DNA of 64,000 nt from Dallia pectoralis (lineage: Eukaryota > Chordata > Actinopteri > Esociformes > Umbridae). The notes below the pieces were generated by a model. The model was not told the origin of the DNA and made no database searches. It saw only the letters and a list, made by a program, of their open reading frames with translations. Below, piece by piece: positions 23,201-34,340 of this stretch (the stretch's first letter is position 1; the number at the start of each line of letters is the position of its first letter). Position numbers and translations under genes: made by a program. The stretch is from contig CM055753.1 of assembly GCA_029465975.1 (NCBI GenBank), positions 125,380 through 189,379 of the forward strand, in the 5' to 3' direction.

Positions 23201-26200
23201 TGTTTCCTGGCACCCGAGTACAGCTGGGAGGAGAACGTGTTTCTGACACCCAAAGACAGGGGGAAAGGCCAGGGACAGTGTGTTTCTGAGCCCAGAGGTC
23301 AGCGAGCAGGGCAAAAAAGAACTTGTGTTTCCTGGCACCCAGTACAGCTGGGGAGGAGAACGTGTTTCTGACACCCAAAGACAGGGGAAAGGCCAGGGAC
23401 AGTGTGTTTCTGAGCCCAGAGGTCAGCGAGCAGGGCAAAAAAGAGCTTGTGTTTCCTGGCACCGAGTACAGCTGGGAGGAGAACGTGTTTCTGACACCCA
23501 AAGACAGGGGAAAGGCCAGGGACAGTGTGTTTCTGAGCCCAGAGGTCAGCAGAGGGCAAAAAAAGCTTGTGTTTCCTGGCACAGGGGAGAACGTGTTTCT
23601 GACACCCAAAGACAGGGGGAAGGCCAGGGACAGTGTGTTTCTGAGCCCAGAGGTCAGCGAGCAGGGCAAAAAGAGTTTGTGTTTCCTGGCAGCCGAGTAC
23701 AGCTGGGAGGAGAACGTGTTTCTGACACCCAAAGACAGGGGGAAAGGCCAGGGACAGTGTGTTTCTGAGCCCAGAGGTCAGCGAGCAGGGCAAAAAGAAC
23801 TTGTGTTTCCTGGCACCCAAGTACAGCTGGGAGGAGAACGTGTTTCTGACACCCAAAGACAGGGGAAAGGCCAGGGACAGTGTGTTTCTGAGCCCAGAGG
23901 TCAGCGAGCAGGGCAAAAAAGAGCTTGTGTTTCCTGGCACCCAGTACAGCTGGGAGGAGAACGTGTTTCTGACACCCAAAGACAGTGGGAAAGGCCAGGG
24001 ACAGTGTGTTTCTGAGCCCAGAGGGAGAACAGCCAAAGACAAAAGGCCAGGGACAGTGTGTTTCTGAAGGTCAGAGCAGGGCAAAAAAGAGTTTGTGTTT
24101 CCTGGGACCCGAGTACAGCTGGGAGGAGAACGTGTTTCTGACACCCAAAGACAGGGGAAAGGCCAGGGACAGTGTGTTTCTGAGCCCAGAGGTCAGCGAG
24201 CAGGGCAAAAAAGAGTTTGTGTTTCCTGGCACCCGAGTACAGCTGGGAGGAGAACGTGTTTCTGACACCCAAAGACAGGGGAAAGGCCAGGGACAGTGTG
24301 TTTCTGAGCCCAGAGGTCAGCGAGCAGGGCAAAAAAGAGTTTGTGTTTCCTGGCACCCAAGTACAGCTGGTAGGAGAACGTGTTTCTGACACCCAAAGAC
24401 AGGGGGAAAGGCCAGGGACAGTGTGTTTCTGAGCCCAGAGGTCAGCGAGCAGGGCAAAAAAGAGTTTGTGTTTCCTGGCACCCAAGTACAGCTGGGAGGA
24501 GAACGTGTTTCTGACACCCAAAGACAGGGGAAAGGCCAGGGACAGTGTGTTTCTGAGCCCAGAGGTCAGCGAGCAGGGCAAAAAAGAACTTGTGTTTCCT
24601 GGCACCCAAGTACAGCTGGGAGGAGAACGTGTTTCTGACACCCAAAGACAGGGGGAAAGGCCAGGGACAGTGTGTTTCTGAGCCCAGAGGTCAGCGAGCA
24701 GGGCAAAAAAGAGTTTGTGTTTCCCGGCAGCCGAGTACAGCTGGGAGGGGAACGTGTTTCTGACACCCAAAGACAGGGGGAAAGGCCAGGGACAGTGTGT
24801 TTCTGAGCCCAGAGGTCAGCGAGCAGGGCAAAAAAGAGTTTGTGTTTCCTGGCACCCAAGTACAGCTGGTAGGAGAACGTGTTTCTGACACCCAAAGACA
24901 GGGGAAAGGCCAGGGACAGTGTGTTTCTGAGCCCAGAGGTCAGCGAGCAGGGCAAAAAAGAACTTGTGTTTCCTGGCACCCAAGTACAGCTGGTAGGAGA
25001 ACGTGTTTCTGACACCCAAAGACAGGGGGAAAGGCCAGGGACAGTGTGTTTCTGAGCCCAGAGGTCAGCGAGCAGGGCAAAAAGAACTTGTGTTTCCTGG
25101 CACCCAAGTACAGCTGGGAGGAGAACGTGTTTCTGACACCCAAAGACAGGGGGAAAGGCCAGGGACAGTGTGTTTCTGAGCCCAGAGGTCAGCGAGCAGG
25201 GCAAAAAAGAGTTTGTGTTTCCTGGCACCCAGTACAGCTGGGAGGAGAACGTGTTTCTGACACCCAAAGACAGGGGGAAAGGCCAGGGACAGTGTGTTTC
25301 TGAGCCCAGAGGTCAGCGAGCAGGGCAAAAAAGAACTTGTGTTTCCTGGCACCCAAGTACAGCTGGTAGGAGAACGTGTTTCTGACACCCAAAGACAGGG
25401 GAAAGGCCAGGGACAGTGTGTTTCTGAGCCCAGAGGTCAGCGAGCAGGGCAAAAAAAGAGTTTGTGTTTCCCGGGAGCCGAGTACAGCTGGGAGGGGAAC
25501 GTGTTTCTGACACCCAAAGACAGGGGAAAGGCCAGGGACAGTGTGTTTCTGAGCCCAGAGGTCAGCGAGCAGGGCAAAAAAGAGTTGTGTTTCCTGGCAC
25601 CCAAGTACAGCTGGGAGGAGAACGTGTTTCTGACACCCAAAGACAGGGGGAAAGGCCAGGGACAGTGTGTTTCTGAGCCCAGAGGTCAGCGAGCAGGGCA
25701 AAAAGAACTTGTGTTTCCTGGCACCCGAGTACAGCTGGGAGGAGAACGTGTTTCTGACACCCAAAGACAGGGGAAAGGCCAGGGACAGTGTGTTTCTGAG
25801 CCCAGAGGTCAGCGAGCAGGGCAAAAAAAGAGTTTGTGTTTCCCGGGAGCCGAGTACAGCTGGGAGGAGAACGTGTTTCTGACACCCAAAGACAGGGGGA
25901 AAGGCCAGGGACAGTGTGTTTCTGAGCCCAGAGGTCAGCGAGCAGGGCAAAAAAGAACTTGTGTTTCCTGGCACCCAAGTACAGCTGGTAGGAGAACGTG
26001 TTTCTGACACCCAAAGACAGGGGAAAGGCCAGGGACAGTGTGTTTCTGAGCCCAGAGGTCAGCGAGCAGGGCAAAAAGAACTTGTGTTTCCTGGCACCCA
26101 AGTACAGCTGGGAGGAGAACGTGTTTCTGACACCCAAAGACAGGGGAAAGGCCAGGGACAGTGTGTTTCTGAGCCCAGAGGTCAGCGAGCAGGGCAAAAA

Positions 26201-26248
26201 AGAGTTTGTGTTTCCTGGGACACCGAGTACAGCTGGGAGGAGAACGTG
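11228..26248. repeat. 124-bp minisatellite, block B (largest)
   Basis: About 15 kb, close to 121 units, joined directly to the 237-bp repeat (GAGTTTTGCAA|CAGCTGGGAGG) and ending GGAGGAGAACGTG beside the tRNA-Asn array. Units are more uniform than in block A. Common differences are GGGG/GGGGG (one base, which shifts frame), CAAGTACAGC/CGAGTACAGC, CTGGTAGG/CTGGGAGG, and the A-run length. A few units are scrambled, for example 15830-16080, 19440-19600, 20600-20700 and 24010-24080, with internal deletions and short duplications. Confidence 0.96.
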
Positions 26249-27137
26249 CTGAAGTAGAACATTTCTAAAGGTTGGTGGTTCGAGCCCACCCAGGGACGAC
26301 ACTTTCTTTAGATTTCTGTAGCTCTTTGACGTCAAAATATTTTGAAACGGAAGTAGAACATCTTCCCCTAAACTGTCACTTTACAGCACAAAAGTTTCTT
26401 TAGATTTCTGTAGCTCTTTGACGTCAAAATGTTTTGAAACTGAAGTAGAACATTTCTAAAGGTTGGTGGTTCGAGCCCACCCAGGGACGACACTTTCTTT
26501 AGATTTCTGTAGCTCTTTGACTTTTTTGAAACGGAAGTAGAACATTTCCCCTGTCAGCTCTATGAGCGTCAAAATATTTTTCCCCAAACTGAAATTTTCG
26601 GAAAATGGAGAACATCTTCCCAACTTGCAAGATAAACTGTCACAGCGCGTTTTAATCTAAAGGTTGGTGGTTTGAGCCCACCCAGGGACGTTTCTTTAGA
26701 TTTCTGTAGCTCTTTGACGTCAAAATATTTTGAAACGGAAGTAGAACATCTTCCCCTAAACTGTCACTTTACAGCACAAAAGGTTCTTTAGATTTCTGTA
26801 GCTCTTTGACGTCAAAATGTTTTGAAACTGAAGTAGAACATTTCTAAAGGTTGGTGGTTCGAGCCCACCCAGGGACGACACTTTCTTTAGATTTCTGTAG
26901 CTCTTTGACGTCAAAATATTTTGAAACGGAAGTAGAACATCTTCCCCTAAACTGTCACTTTACAGCACGAAAGTTTCTTTAGATTTCTGTAGCTCTTTGA
27001 CGTCAAAATATTTTGAAACTAAAGTAGAACATTTCCCCAAACTGTCACTTTACAGCACAAAAGTATTTTTCTGTCATGAAAATGGAGCAACTGGAAATAT
27101 CTTCCTTGCTGCAACTTGCAAAAAGTGTTTGAGAGTA

Positions 27138-27212
27138 GTCTCTGTGGCGCAAAATGGTCAGCGCGTTAGACTGTTAATCTGAAGGTTGGTGGTTCGAGCC
27201 CACCCAGGGACG
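27138..27212 (+). tRNA. tRNA-Asn, anticodon GTT, D-loop variant
   Basis: Acceptor GTCTCTG/CAGGGAC, anticodon arm TTAGA-CTGTTAA-TCTGA (anticodon GTT), T arm GGTGG-TTCGAGC-CCACC and G73. The D loop has one extra A (GCGCAAAATGGTCAGCGC), giving 75 nt. Stems pair apart from G:T wobbles. No TTTT run follows closely, so termination is unclear. Confidence 0.75.
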
Positions 27213-27464
27213 ACACTTTATTTAGATTTCTGTAGCTCTTTGACGTTAAAATATTTTGAAACGGAAGTAGAACATCTTCCCCTAAACTGTCACTTTACAG
27301 CACGAAAGTTTCTTTAGATTTCTGTAGCTCTTTGACGTCAAAATATTTTGAAACTAAAGTAGAACATTTCCCCAAACTGTCGCTTTATAGCGTATTTTCA
27401 TCATGAAAATGGAGCAACTGGAATTATCTCGAAGCTTGCGCAACTAGCAAGGATTTCAAGAGTA

Positions 27465-27508
27465 GTCTCTGTGGCGCAATTGGTCACCCCGTTAGACTGT
27501 TAATCTAA
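27465..27508 (+). pseudogene. tRNA-Asn 5'-half pseudogene
   Basis: It holds GTCTCTGTGGCGCAATTGGT and the anticodon arm with GTT, with CACCCCG in place of CAGCGCG, then breaks off at TAATCTAAA into spacer sequence. The T arm and 3' acceptor strand are missing. Confidence 0.8.
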
Positions 27509-27554
27509 ATGAATTATTTTGAAGCTTGCGCAACTAGCAAGGAGTTCGTGGAAA

Positions 27555-27628
27555 GTCTCTGTGGCGCTGTTTGTCAGCGTGTTAGACTGTCATTCTAAAG
27601 TTTGGTGTTTCGAGCCAACCCAGGGGCG
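27555..27628 (+). pseudogene. Degenerate tRNA-Asn copy with anticodon GTC
   Basis: A 74-nt copy with many changes: CGCTGTTTGTCAGCG in the D arm, anticodon loop CTGTCAT (GTC, formally Asp), TGTTTCGAGCCAA in the T arm and CAGGGGC at the 3' end. The T stem (GGTGT/CAACC) is broken. The Asp-type anticodon is most simply a decayed Asn GTT. Confidence 0.75.
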
Positions 27629-27782
27629 ACAGTTTCTTTAGATTAAATGCAGCTCTATGACGTCAATATAATTTGAAATAGAACATTTCCCAGACTGTCG
27701 CTTTATAGCGTATTTTCGTCATGAAAATGGAGCAACTGGAAATATCTCGAAGCTTGCGCAACTTGCATGGAGTCGGAGAGTA

Positions 27783-27856
27783 GTCTCTGTGGCGCAATTG
27801 GTCAGCGCGTTAGACTGTTAATCTAAAGGTTGGTGGTTCGAGCCCACCCAGGGACG
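27783..27856 (+). tRNA. tRNA-Asn, anticodon GTT
   Basis: The best copy of the array, 74 nt. Acceptor GTCTCTG/CAGGGAC (one T:G wobble), D arm GCGC-AATTGGTCA-GCGC, anticodon arm TTAGA-CTGTTAA-TCTAA (GTT), T arm GGTGG-TTCGAGC-CCACC, G73. A and B boxes intact. The 3' flank (GACACTTTATTTAG) has TTT but no early TTTT. Confidence 0.88.
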
Positions 27857-28410
27857 ACACTTTATTTAGATTTCTGTAGCTCTTTGACGTCAAAATATTT
27901 TGAAACGGAAGTAGAACATCTTCCCCTAAACTGTCACTTTACAGCACAAAAGGTTATTTAGATTTCTGTAGCTCTTTGACGTCAAAATGTTTTGAAACTG
28001 AAGTAGAACATTTCTAAAGGTTGGTGGTTCGAGCCCACCCAGGGACGACACTTTCTTTAGATTTCTGTAGCTCTTTGACGTCAAAATATTTTGAAACGGA
28101 AGTAGAACATCTTCCCCTAAACTGTCACTTTACAGCACGAAAGTTTCTTTAAGATTTCTGAAACTAAAGCTCTTTTTATAGACGTCAAAATATTTTGAAA
28201 CTGAAGTAGAACATTTCTAAAGGTTGGTGGTTCGAGCCCACCCAGGGACGACACTTTCTTTAGATTTCTGTAGCTCTATGACGTCAAAATATTTTGAAAC
28301 GGAAGGAGAACATCTTCCCCTAAACTGTCACTTTACAGCACAAAAGTTTCTTTAGATTTCTGTAGCTCTTTGACGTCAAAATGTTTTGAAACTGAAGTAG
28401 AACATCTTCC

Positions 28411-28910
28411 NNNNNNNNNNNNNNNNNNNNNNNNNNNNNNNNNNNNNNNNNNNNNNNNNNNNNNNNNNNNNNNNNNNNNNNNNNNNNNNNNNNNNNNNNN
28501 NNNNNNNNNNNNNNNNNNNNNNNNNNNNNNNNNNNNNNNNNNNNNNNNNNNNNNNNNNNNNNNNNNNNNNNNNNNNNNNNNNNNNNNNNNNNNNNNNNNN
28601 NNNNNNNNNNNNNNNNNNNNNNNNNNNNNNNNNNNNNNNNNNNNNNNNNNNNNNNNNNNNNNNNNNNNNNNNNNNNNNNNNNNNNNNNNNNNNNNNNNNN
28701 NNNNNNNNNNNNNNNNNNNNNNNNNNNNNNNNNNNNNNNNNNNNNNNNNNNNNNNNNNNNNNNNNNNNNNNNNNNNNNNNNNNNNNNNNNNNNNNNNNNN
28801 NNNNNNNNNNNNNNNNNNNNNNNNNNNNNNNNNNNNNNNNNNNNNNNNNNNNNNNNNNNNNNNNNNNNNNNNNNNNNNNNNNNNNNNNNNNNNNNNNNNN
28901 NNNNNNNNNN
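28411..28910. other. Assembly gap, 500 N
   Basis: Exactly 500 N, a conventional size for a gap of unknown length. It falls between the tRNA-Asn array and a tRNA-like remnant, so more array units are probably collapsed or missing here. Confidence 0.99.
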
Positions 28911-28950
28911 ATGGACCTTTCTGCTTCCCAGGGTTGTGTGCTGGTAGGGC

Positions 28951-29005
28951 AAACACCGCCCGGCGAGGCTCGAATCCTCGCCACTCGGCATCTAACTCCA
29001 GCCGT
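28951..29005 (-). pseudogene. tRNA-like 3'-half remnant
   Basis: On the minus strand it reads GGAGTTAGATGCCGAGTGGC, then a T-arm hairpin GGCGAG-GATTCGAG-CCTCGCC with a B-box-like GATTCGAGCC. It is related to the 237-bp repeat units at 9.7 and 45.9 kb, but here stands once beside a boundary-module copy. No 5' half is present. Confidence 0.6.
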
Positions 29006-29077
29006 TGACCCGAGGACGGCGGGGAGTGAGGGGGAATCCACGCCGGGTCGCCGACCCGAGGGTAGTGTGAGGGATAA
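29004..29077. repeat. Boundary module, partial copy 2
   Basis: TTGACCCGAGGACGGCGGGG, then GAGTGAGGGGGAATCCACGC and GACCCGAGGGTAGTGTGAGG. It matches 2758-2855 and 46803-46901 but lacks the GCTGCGTAAGGGGTTAC start. A CTTTCTGCTTCCCAGGGTTG direct repeat brackets this stretch (near 28918 and 29168). Confidence 0.7.
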
Positions 29078-29203
29078 CGGTGGCACGGCAACGAGTATCA
29101 TCCTCTGGGTGACAGAAATGTGTAGTGTGTGCATGAAAAATAAATGCAAAATATTTGGACAATGACCTTTCTGCTTCCCAGGGTTGTGCTGTGGATTGTA
29201 ATT

Positions 29204-29235
29204 AGACGTTGAAGGTTTACGCCTGTTCAACGTCT
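29204..29235. repeat. Perfect 10-bp hairpin
   Basis: AGACGTTGAA and TTCAACGTCT are exact complements around a 12-nt loop. Nearby are two near-palindromes, TTTTCAACATTGAAAA and TTTTCAATGTTGAAAA, each followed by GTAGGACAA. Possibly the end of an unidentified foldback element. Confidence 0.7.
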
Positions 29236-29534
29236 AAGATCGAACTGTTTTCAACATTGAAAAGTAGGACAAGATCGACCTGTTTTCAATGTTGAAAAGT
29301 AGGACAAATCTGACGTCTTTTCAATTGTACATGCACCCCATGGAGGCAGAGAGAATAAACTGACCCCGGTCAGATAGAAAGAAAGAGCCGAGGTGAACAT
29401 AGCGATAAACACTGTTTCAAGATCTATAGCAAGCTTAGAGGCCAACATAGCTCTACTCAGCGGAGAGGGCAGAGAGTGTGTTTCCTAGCAAGCTTAGACG
29501 TCAGCCTAGCTCTACTCAAGCAGAGAGGCAGAGA
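29236..29534. other. Gene-free junction sequence
   Basis: I see no gene here. Besides the near-palindromes it contains a short direct duplication (AGCAAGCTTAGA ... TAGCTCTACTCA ... GGCAGAGAGTGTGTTTC, near 29428 and 29487) leading into the minisatellite. Confidence 0.6.
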
Positions 29535-32500
29535 GTGTGTTTCTGAGACCCGAGGACAGCGGCGGGCAAATGAGCTGTGTTTCTGAGACCTGAGAGGCAG
29601 CGAGCAGGGCAAAAAAGAGCTTGTGTTTCCCGGCACCCGAGTACAGCTGGGAGGAGAACGTGTTTCTGACACCCAAAGACAGGGGAAAGGCCAGGGACAG
29701 TGTGTTTCTGAGACCAGAAAGGACAGTGAGACCAGCAAAGGACAGTTTGTTTCTGAAACCAGAGGGCAGCGAGCAGGGCAAAAAGTGTTTGTGTTTCCGG
29801 AGCCGAGAACAGCTGGGAGGAGAACGTGTTTCTGACACCCAAAGACAGGGGGAAAGGCCAGGGACAGTGTGTTTCTGAGACCAGAAAAGGACAGTGAGAC
29901 CAACAAAGGACAGTGTGTTTCTGAGCCCAGAGGTCAGCGAGCAGGGCAAAAAAGAGCTTATGTTTTCAGGGACACGAGTACATCTGGGAGAACATGTTTC
30001 TGACACCCAAAGACAGCGGCGAAAGGCCAAGGACAGTGTGTTTCTGAGCCAGAGGGCAGCGAGCAGGGTAAAAAGAGCTTGTGTTTCCTGGCACCTGAGT
30101 ACAGCTGGGAGGAGAACGTGTTTCTGACACCCAAAGACAGGGGGAAGGCCAGGGACAGTGTGTTTCTGAGCCCAGTGGGCAGCGAGCAGGGCAAAAGAGC
30201 TTGTGTTTCCCGGCACCCAAGTACAGCTGGGAGGAGAACGTGTTTCTGACACCCAAAGACTGGGGAAAGGCCAGGGACAGTGTGTTTCTGAGACCAGAGG
30301 ACAGTGAGACCAACAAAGGACCAGTGTGTTTCTGAGCCCAGAGGTGTAGCAGGGCAAAGAGCTTATGTTTCAGGGACACGAGTACTTCTGGGTGGAGAAC
30401 GTGTTTCTGACACTCCAAAGACAGCGGCGATGGCGATGACAGCTTGAGACCAGAGTGCAGCGAGCAGGGAAAAAGAGCTTATGTTTCCCGGGGAGACGAG
30501 TACATCTGGGAGGAGAACGTGTTTCTGACACTCCAAAGACAGCGGCGATAGCTAAGGACAGTGTGTTTCTGAGCCCAGAGGGCAGAGCGAGCACGGCAAA
30601 AAAGAACTTAGGTTTTGGGAGCCTACAGCTGGGAGGGGGGAACGTGTTTCTGACACCCAAAGACAGGGGGAAAGGCCAGGGACAGTGTGTTTTGAGCCCA
30701 GAGGTCAGCGAGCAGGGTAAAAAAGAGCTTATGTTTCCGGGAGACGCAGTACATCTGGGAGGAGAACGTGGTTTCTGACACCCAAAGACAGCGGCGATAG
30801 CGAAGGACAGTGTGTTTCTGAGACCAGAGGGCACAGCACGGCAAAGAGTTTGTGTTTCTTGGGAGCCGAGTACAGCTGGGAGGGGAAACGTGTTTCTGAC
30901 ACCCAAAGACAGGGGGAAAGGCCAGGGACAGTGTGTTTCTGAGCCCAGAGGTCAGCGAGCAGGGTAAAAAGAGCTTATGTTTCCGGGACACGAGTACAGC
31001 TGGTAGGAGAACGTGTTTCTGACACCCAAAGACAGGGGGGAAGGCCAGGGACAGTGTGTTTCTGAGCCCAGAGGTCAGCGAGCAGGGTAAAAAAGAGCTT
31101 ATGTTTCCCGGGACACGAGTACATCTGGGAGGAGAACGTGTTTCTGACACCCAAAGACAGGGGGAAAGGCCAAGGACAGTGTGTTTCTGAGCCCAGAGGT
31201 CAGCGAGCAGGGCAAAAAAGAACTTGTGTTTCCTGGCACCCAAGTACAGCTGGTAGGAGAACGTGTTTCTGACACCCAAAGACATGGGGAAAGGCCAGGG
31301 ACAGTGTGTTTCTGAGCCCAGAGGTCAGCGAGCAGGGCAAAAAAGAACTTGTGTTTCCTGGCACCCAAGTACAGCTGGTAGGAGAACGTGTTTCTGACAC
31401 CCAAAGACAGGGGGAAAGGCCAAGGACAGTGTGTTTCTGAGCCCAGAGGTCAGCGAGCAGGGCAAAAAGAACTTGTGTTTCCTGGCACCCAAGTACAGCT
31501 GGTAGGAGAACGTGTTTCTGACACCCAAAGACAGGGGAAAGGCCAAGGACAGTGTGTTTCTGAGCCCAGAGGTCAGCGAGCAGGGCAAAAAAAGAACTTG
31601 TGTTTCCTGGCACCCAAGTACAGCTGGTAGGAGAACGTGTTTCTGACACCCAAAGACAGGGGGAAAGGCCAAGGACTGTGTGTTTCTGAGCCCAGAGGTC
31701 AGCGAGCAGGGCAAAAAAGAGTTTGTGTTTTATCGGGAGCCGAGTACATCTGGGAGGGAACGTGTTTCTGACACCCAAAGACAGGGGGAAAGGCCAGGGA
31801 CAGTGTGTTTCTGAGCCCAGAGGTCAGCGAGCAGGGCAAAAAAGATTTTGTGTTTCCTGGCACCCAAGTACAGCTGGTAGGAGAACGTGTTTCTGACACC
31901 CAAAGACAGGGGGAAAGGCCAGGGACAGTGTGTTTCTGAGCCCAGAGGTCAGCGAGCGGGGCAAAAAAAGAGTTTGTGTTTCCTGGCACCCAAGTACAGC
32001 TGGTAGGAGAACGTGTTTCTGACACCCAAAGACAGGGGGAAAGGCCAAGGACAGTGTGTTTCTGAGCCCAGAGGTCAGCGAGCAGGGCAAAAAAGAACTT
32101 GTGTTTCCTGGCACCCAAGTACAGCTGGTAGGAGAACGTGTTTCTGACACCCAAAGACATGGGGAAAGGCCAGGGACAGTGTGTTTCTGAGCCCAGAGGT
32201 CAGCGAGCAGGGCAAAAAAGAACTTGTGTTTCCTGGCACCCAAGTACAGCTGGTAGGAGAACGTGTTTCTGACACCCAAAGACAGGGGGAAAGGCCAAGG
32301 ACAGTGTGTTTCTGAGCCCAGAGGTCAGCGAGCAGGGCAAAAAAGAGTTTGTGTTTCCCGGGAGCCGAGTACAGCTGGGAAGGGAACGTGTTTCTGACAC
32401 CCAAAGACAGGGGGAAAGGCCAGGGACAGTGTGTTTCTGAGCCCAGAGGTCAGCGAGCAGGGCAAAAAAGAGTTTGTGTTTCCTGGCACCCAAGTACAGC

Positions 32501-33323
32501 TGGGAGGAGAACGTGTTTCTGACACCCAAAGACAGGGGAAAGGCCAGGGACAGTGTGTTTCTGAGCCCAGAGGTCAGCGAGCGGGGCAAAAAGAGTTTGT
32601 GTTTCCTGGCACCCAAGTACAGCTGGTAGGAGAACGTGTTTCTGACACCCAAAGACAGGGGGAAAGGCCAAGGACAGTGTGTTTCTGAGCCCAGAGGGCA
32701 GCGAGCACGGCAAAAGAGTTTGTGTTTCCCGGGAGCCGAGTACAGCTGGGAGGAGAACGTGTTTCTGACACCCAAAGACAGGGGGAAAGGCCAGGGACAG
32801 TGTGTTTCTGAGCCCAGAGGTCAGCGAGCAGGGTAAAAAAAGAGCTTATGTTTCCCGGGACACGAGTACATCTGGGAGGAGAACGTGTTTCTGACACCCA
32901 AAGACAGCGGCGATAGCGAAGGACAGTGTGTTTCTGAGACCAGAGGGCAGCGAGCACGGCAAAAAAGAGTTTGTGTTTCCCGGGAGCCGAGTACAGCTGG
33001 GAGGAGAACGTGTTTCTGACACACAAAGACAGGGGGAAAGGCCAGGGACAGTGTGTTTCTGAGCCCAGAGGTCAGCGAGCAGGGTAAAAAAAGAGCTTAT
33101 GTTTCCCGGGACACGAGTACATCTGGGAGGAGAACGTGTTTCTGACACCCAAAGACAGCGGCGATAGCGAAGGACAGTGTGTTTCTGAGCCCAGAGGGCA
33201 GCGAGCACGGCAAAAAAGAGTTTGTGTTTCCCGGGAGCCGAGTACAGCTGTGAGGAGAACGTGTTTCTGACACCCAAAGACAGGGGGAAAGGCCAGGGAC
33301 AGTGTGTTTCTGAGCCCAGAGGT
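29535..33323. repeat. 124-bp minisatellite, block C
   Basis: About 30 units. The left third (to ~31000) is the most degenerate, with odd-length units, GAGACCTGAGAGGCAGC and deletions; the right part is more regular. The block is cut at AGGT by the retroviral insertion and resumes as block D, so C and D were once continuous. Confidence 0.94.
33320..33323. other. Target-site duplication AGGT, left
   Basis: AGGT from the minisatellite motif CCCAGAGGTCAGCGAGC. It is repeated at 39472-39475 right after the other end of the element, as expected for retroviral integration with a 4-bp duplication. Confidence 0.9.
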
Positions 33324-33980
33324 TGTTATGGAATTATTTCTAATACCACGTAATTAATGTTACTATACCTTTATATCTAAAATAACATTAAGCAAATACA
33401 CACTGAATTCAGACTCAAAATAAGAACAGACAATAGTATCTCTCAAGTTAACTCTAATAGTTTAATTGATAGATGAGGAAAACCATACCACACGCAATCA
33501 CGGCAACAATGCAGTGGCAGGTTATTCCCCACTAATATGAAGAACATTGCAGTATATATAGGGTTTGATAACGCACACACTTCCACACAAACTTAAACAA
33601 TATCAGATGGAGAACAGGATGACGCTGTTAGATGATTCCACCAACTATACAGTATAATCTGGAAAACACATAAAGCTGTAACAAAACTCGAAGGTCAGTG
33701 CTCTCAAGCCAAGGGAGGCCAGACACATGGTAGATAAGGACAGAAACAATAGAGAGGCACACAAAAGACCCATACAGTTCATCACAGATAAGGTGTTCAG
33801 GACATCTGTTTCTAGCCTTGGCCTCTCTAACAGCCTGAAGATCACATTCCTGTTTCTCAGGGTTTTGTGCTTTCCTCTCTGGCCCCCAAGACCCACTGAA
33901 ACACGTAGTTTATCACATGCTAATAAATGCTTAACTCACTATTCCTAAACTTCTTAACCGTCATGTATATTTTCACAACA
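33324..33980 (-). repeat. 3' LTR (element orientation)
   Basis: TGTTATGGAATT...TTTTCACAACA on the plus strand. It has a TATATATA motif near 33553 in U3-like position. One base of the terminal CCACAACA is missing compared with the other LTR. Confidence 0.92.
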
Positions 33981-34063
33981 ATCCACCCTAAGTTTAGAAT
34001 AGTGAGATAAGGAAAAGTACAGTTCTTTATTATCAAATAAGCATGCAATGACTTTAATAACAC

Positions 34064-34310
34064 TCAATAGAATGGATTTCCTGGAAGCTCATTCATCCAG
34101 TTTGACATCTCGGCATCAGGAACTTGAACAAGGACCTGAGCAGTCACTCTGGAGGCACACATCTTTATCAAACATGAGATTAACATAAAACCAACAATCA
34201 GAAATGTAACAAAGGCTAATACATATGCTAATATTCAAAAAATTGACCATCCATATGGTCCTAATACAGAACTCAATCTATCAATTGGATTCCATCCATG
34301 AACCTTACGC
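34064..34310 (-). pseudogene. Env transmembrane-tail remnant
   Basis: Reading the minus strand gives a conserved-looking stretch: VHGWNPIDRLSSVLGPYGW, one in-frame stop, a ~25-residue hydrophobic segment, then a short polar tail and a stop. This matches the membrane anchor and cytoplasmic end of a retroviral TM subunit. The fusion peptide, heptad region and CX6CC segment that should lie between this and the surface part are not present. Broken and non-functional. Confidence 0.65.
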
Positions 34311-34340
34311 TAGAACAATCACTTGTCCCCAACTCCAACT

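Larger units (their letters stand above)
26249..28410 (+). repeat. Tandem tRNA-Asn array with CRE-containing spacer
   Basis: Repeated segments carry TTTAGATTTCTGTAGCTCTT, then TGACGTCAAAAT, then GAAGTAGAACATCTTCCCC and AAACTGTCACTTTACAGC, interspersed with tRNA-Asn 3' halves (AAAGGTTGGTGGTTCGAGCC, CACCCAGGGACGAC) near 26264, 26453, 26656, 26846, 28013 and 28217, and with longer tRNA copies near 27138, 27465, 27555 and 27783. The right end runs into an assembly gap, so the array is longer than seen. Confidence 0.85.

Noticed and set aside
11228..26248. CRISPR array
   Set aside because: Units are contiguous, with no unique spacers, and the DNA is eukaryotic.
28320..29230. Frames of 200-280 codons across the first gap
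   Set aside because: Most of their length is N.
33645..33896. Minus-strand frame (and equals at 8753 and 39120) in the LTRs
   Set aside because: It lies wholly in LTR sequence, differs by frame in each copy, and has no recognisable domain.
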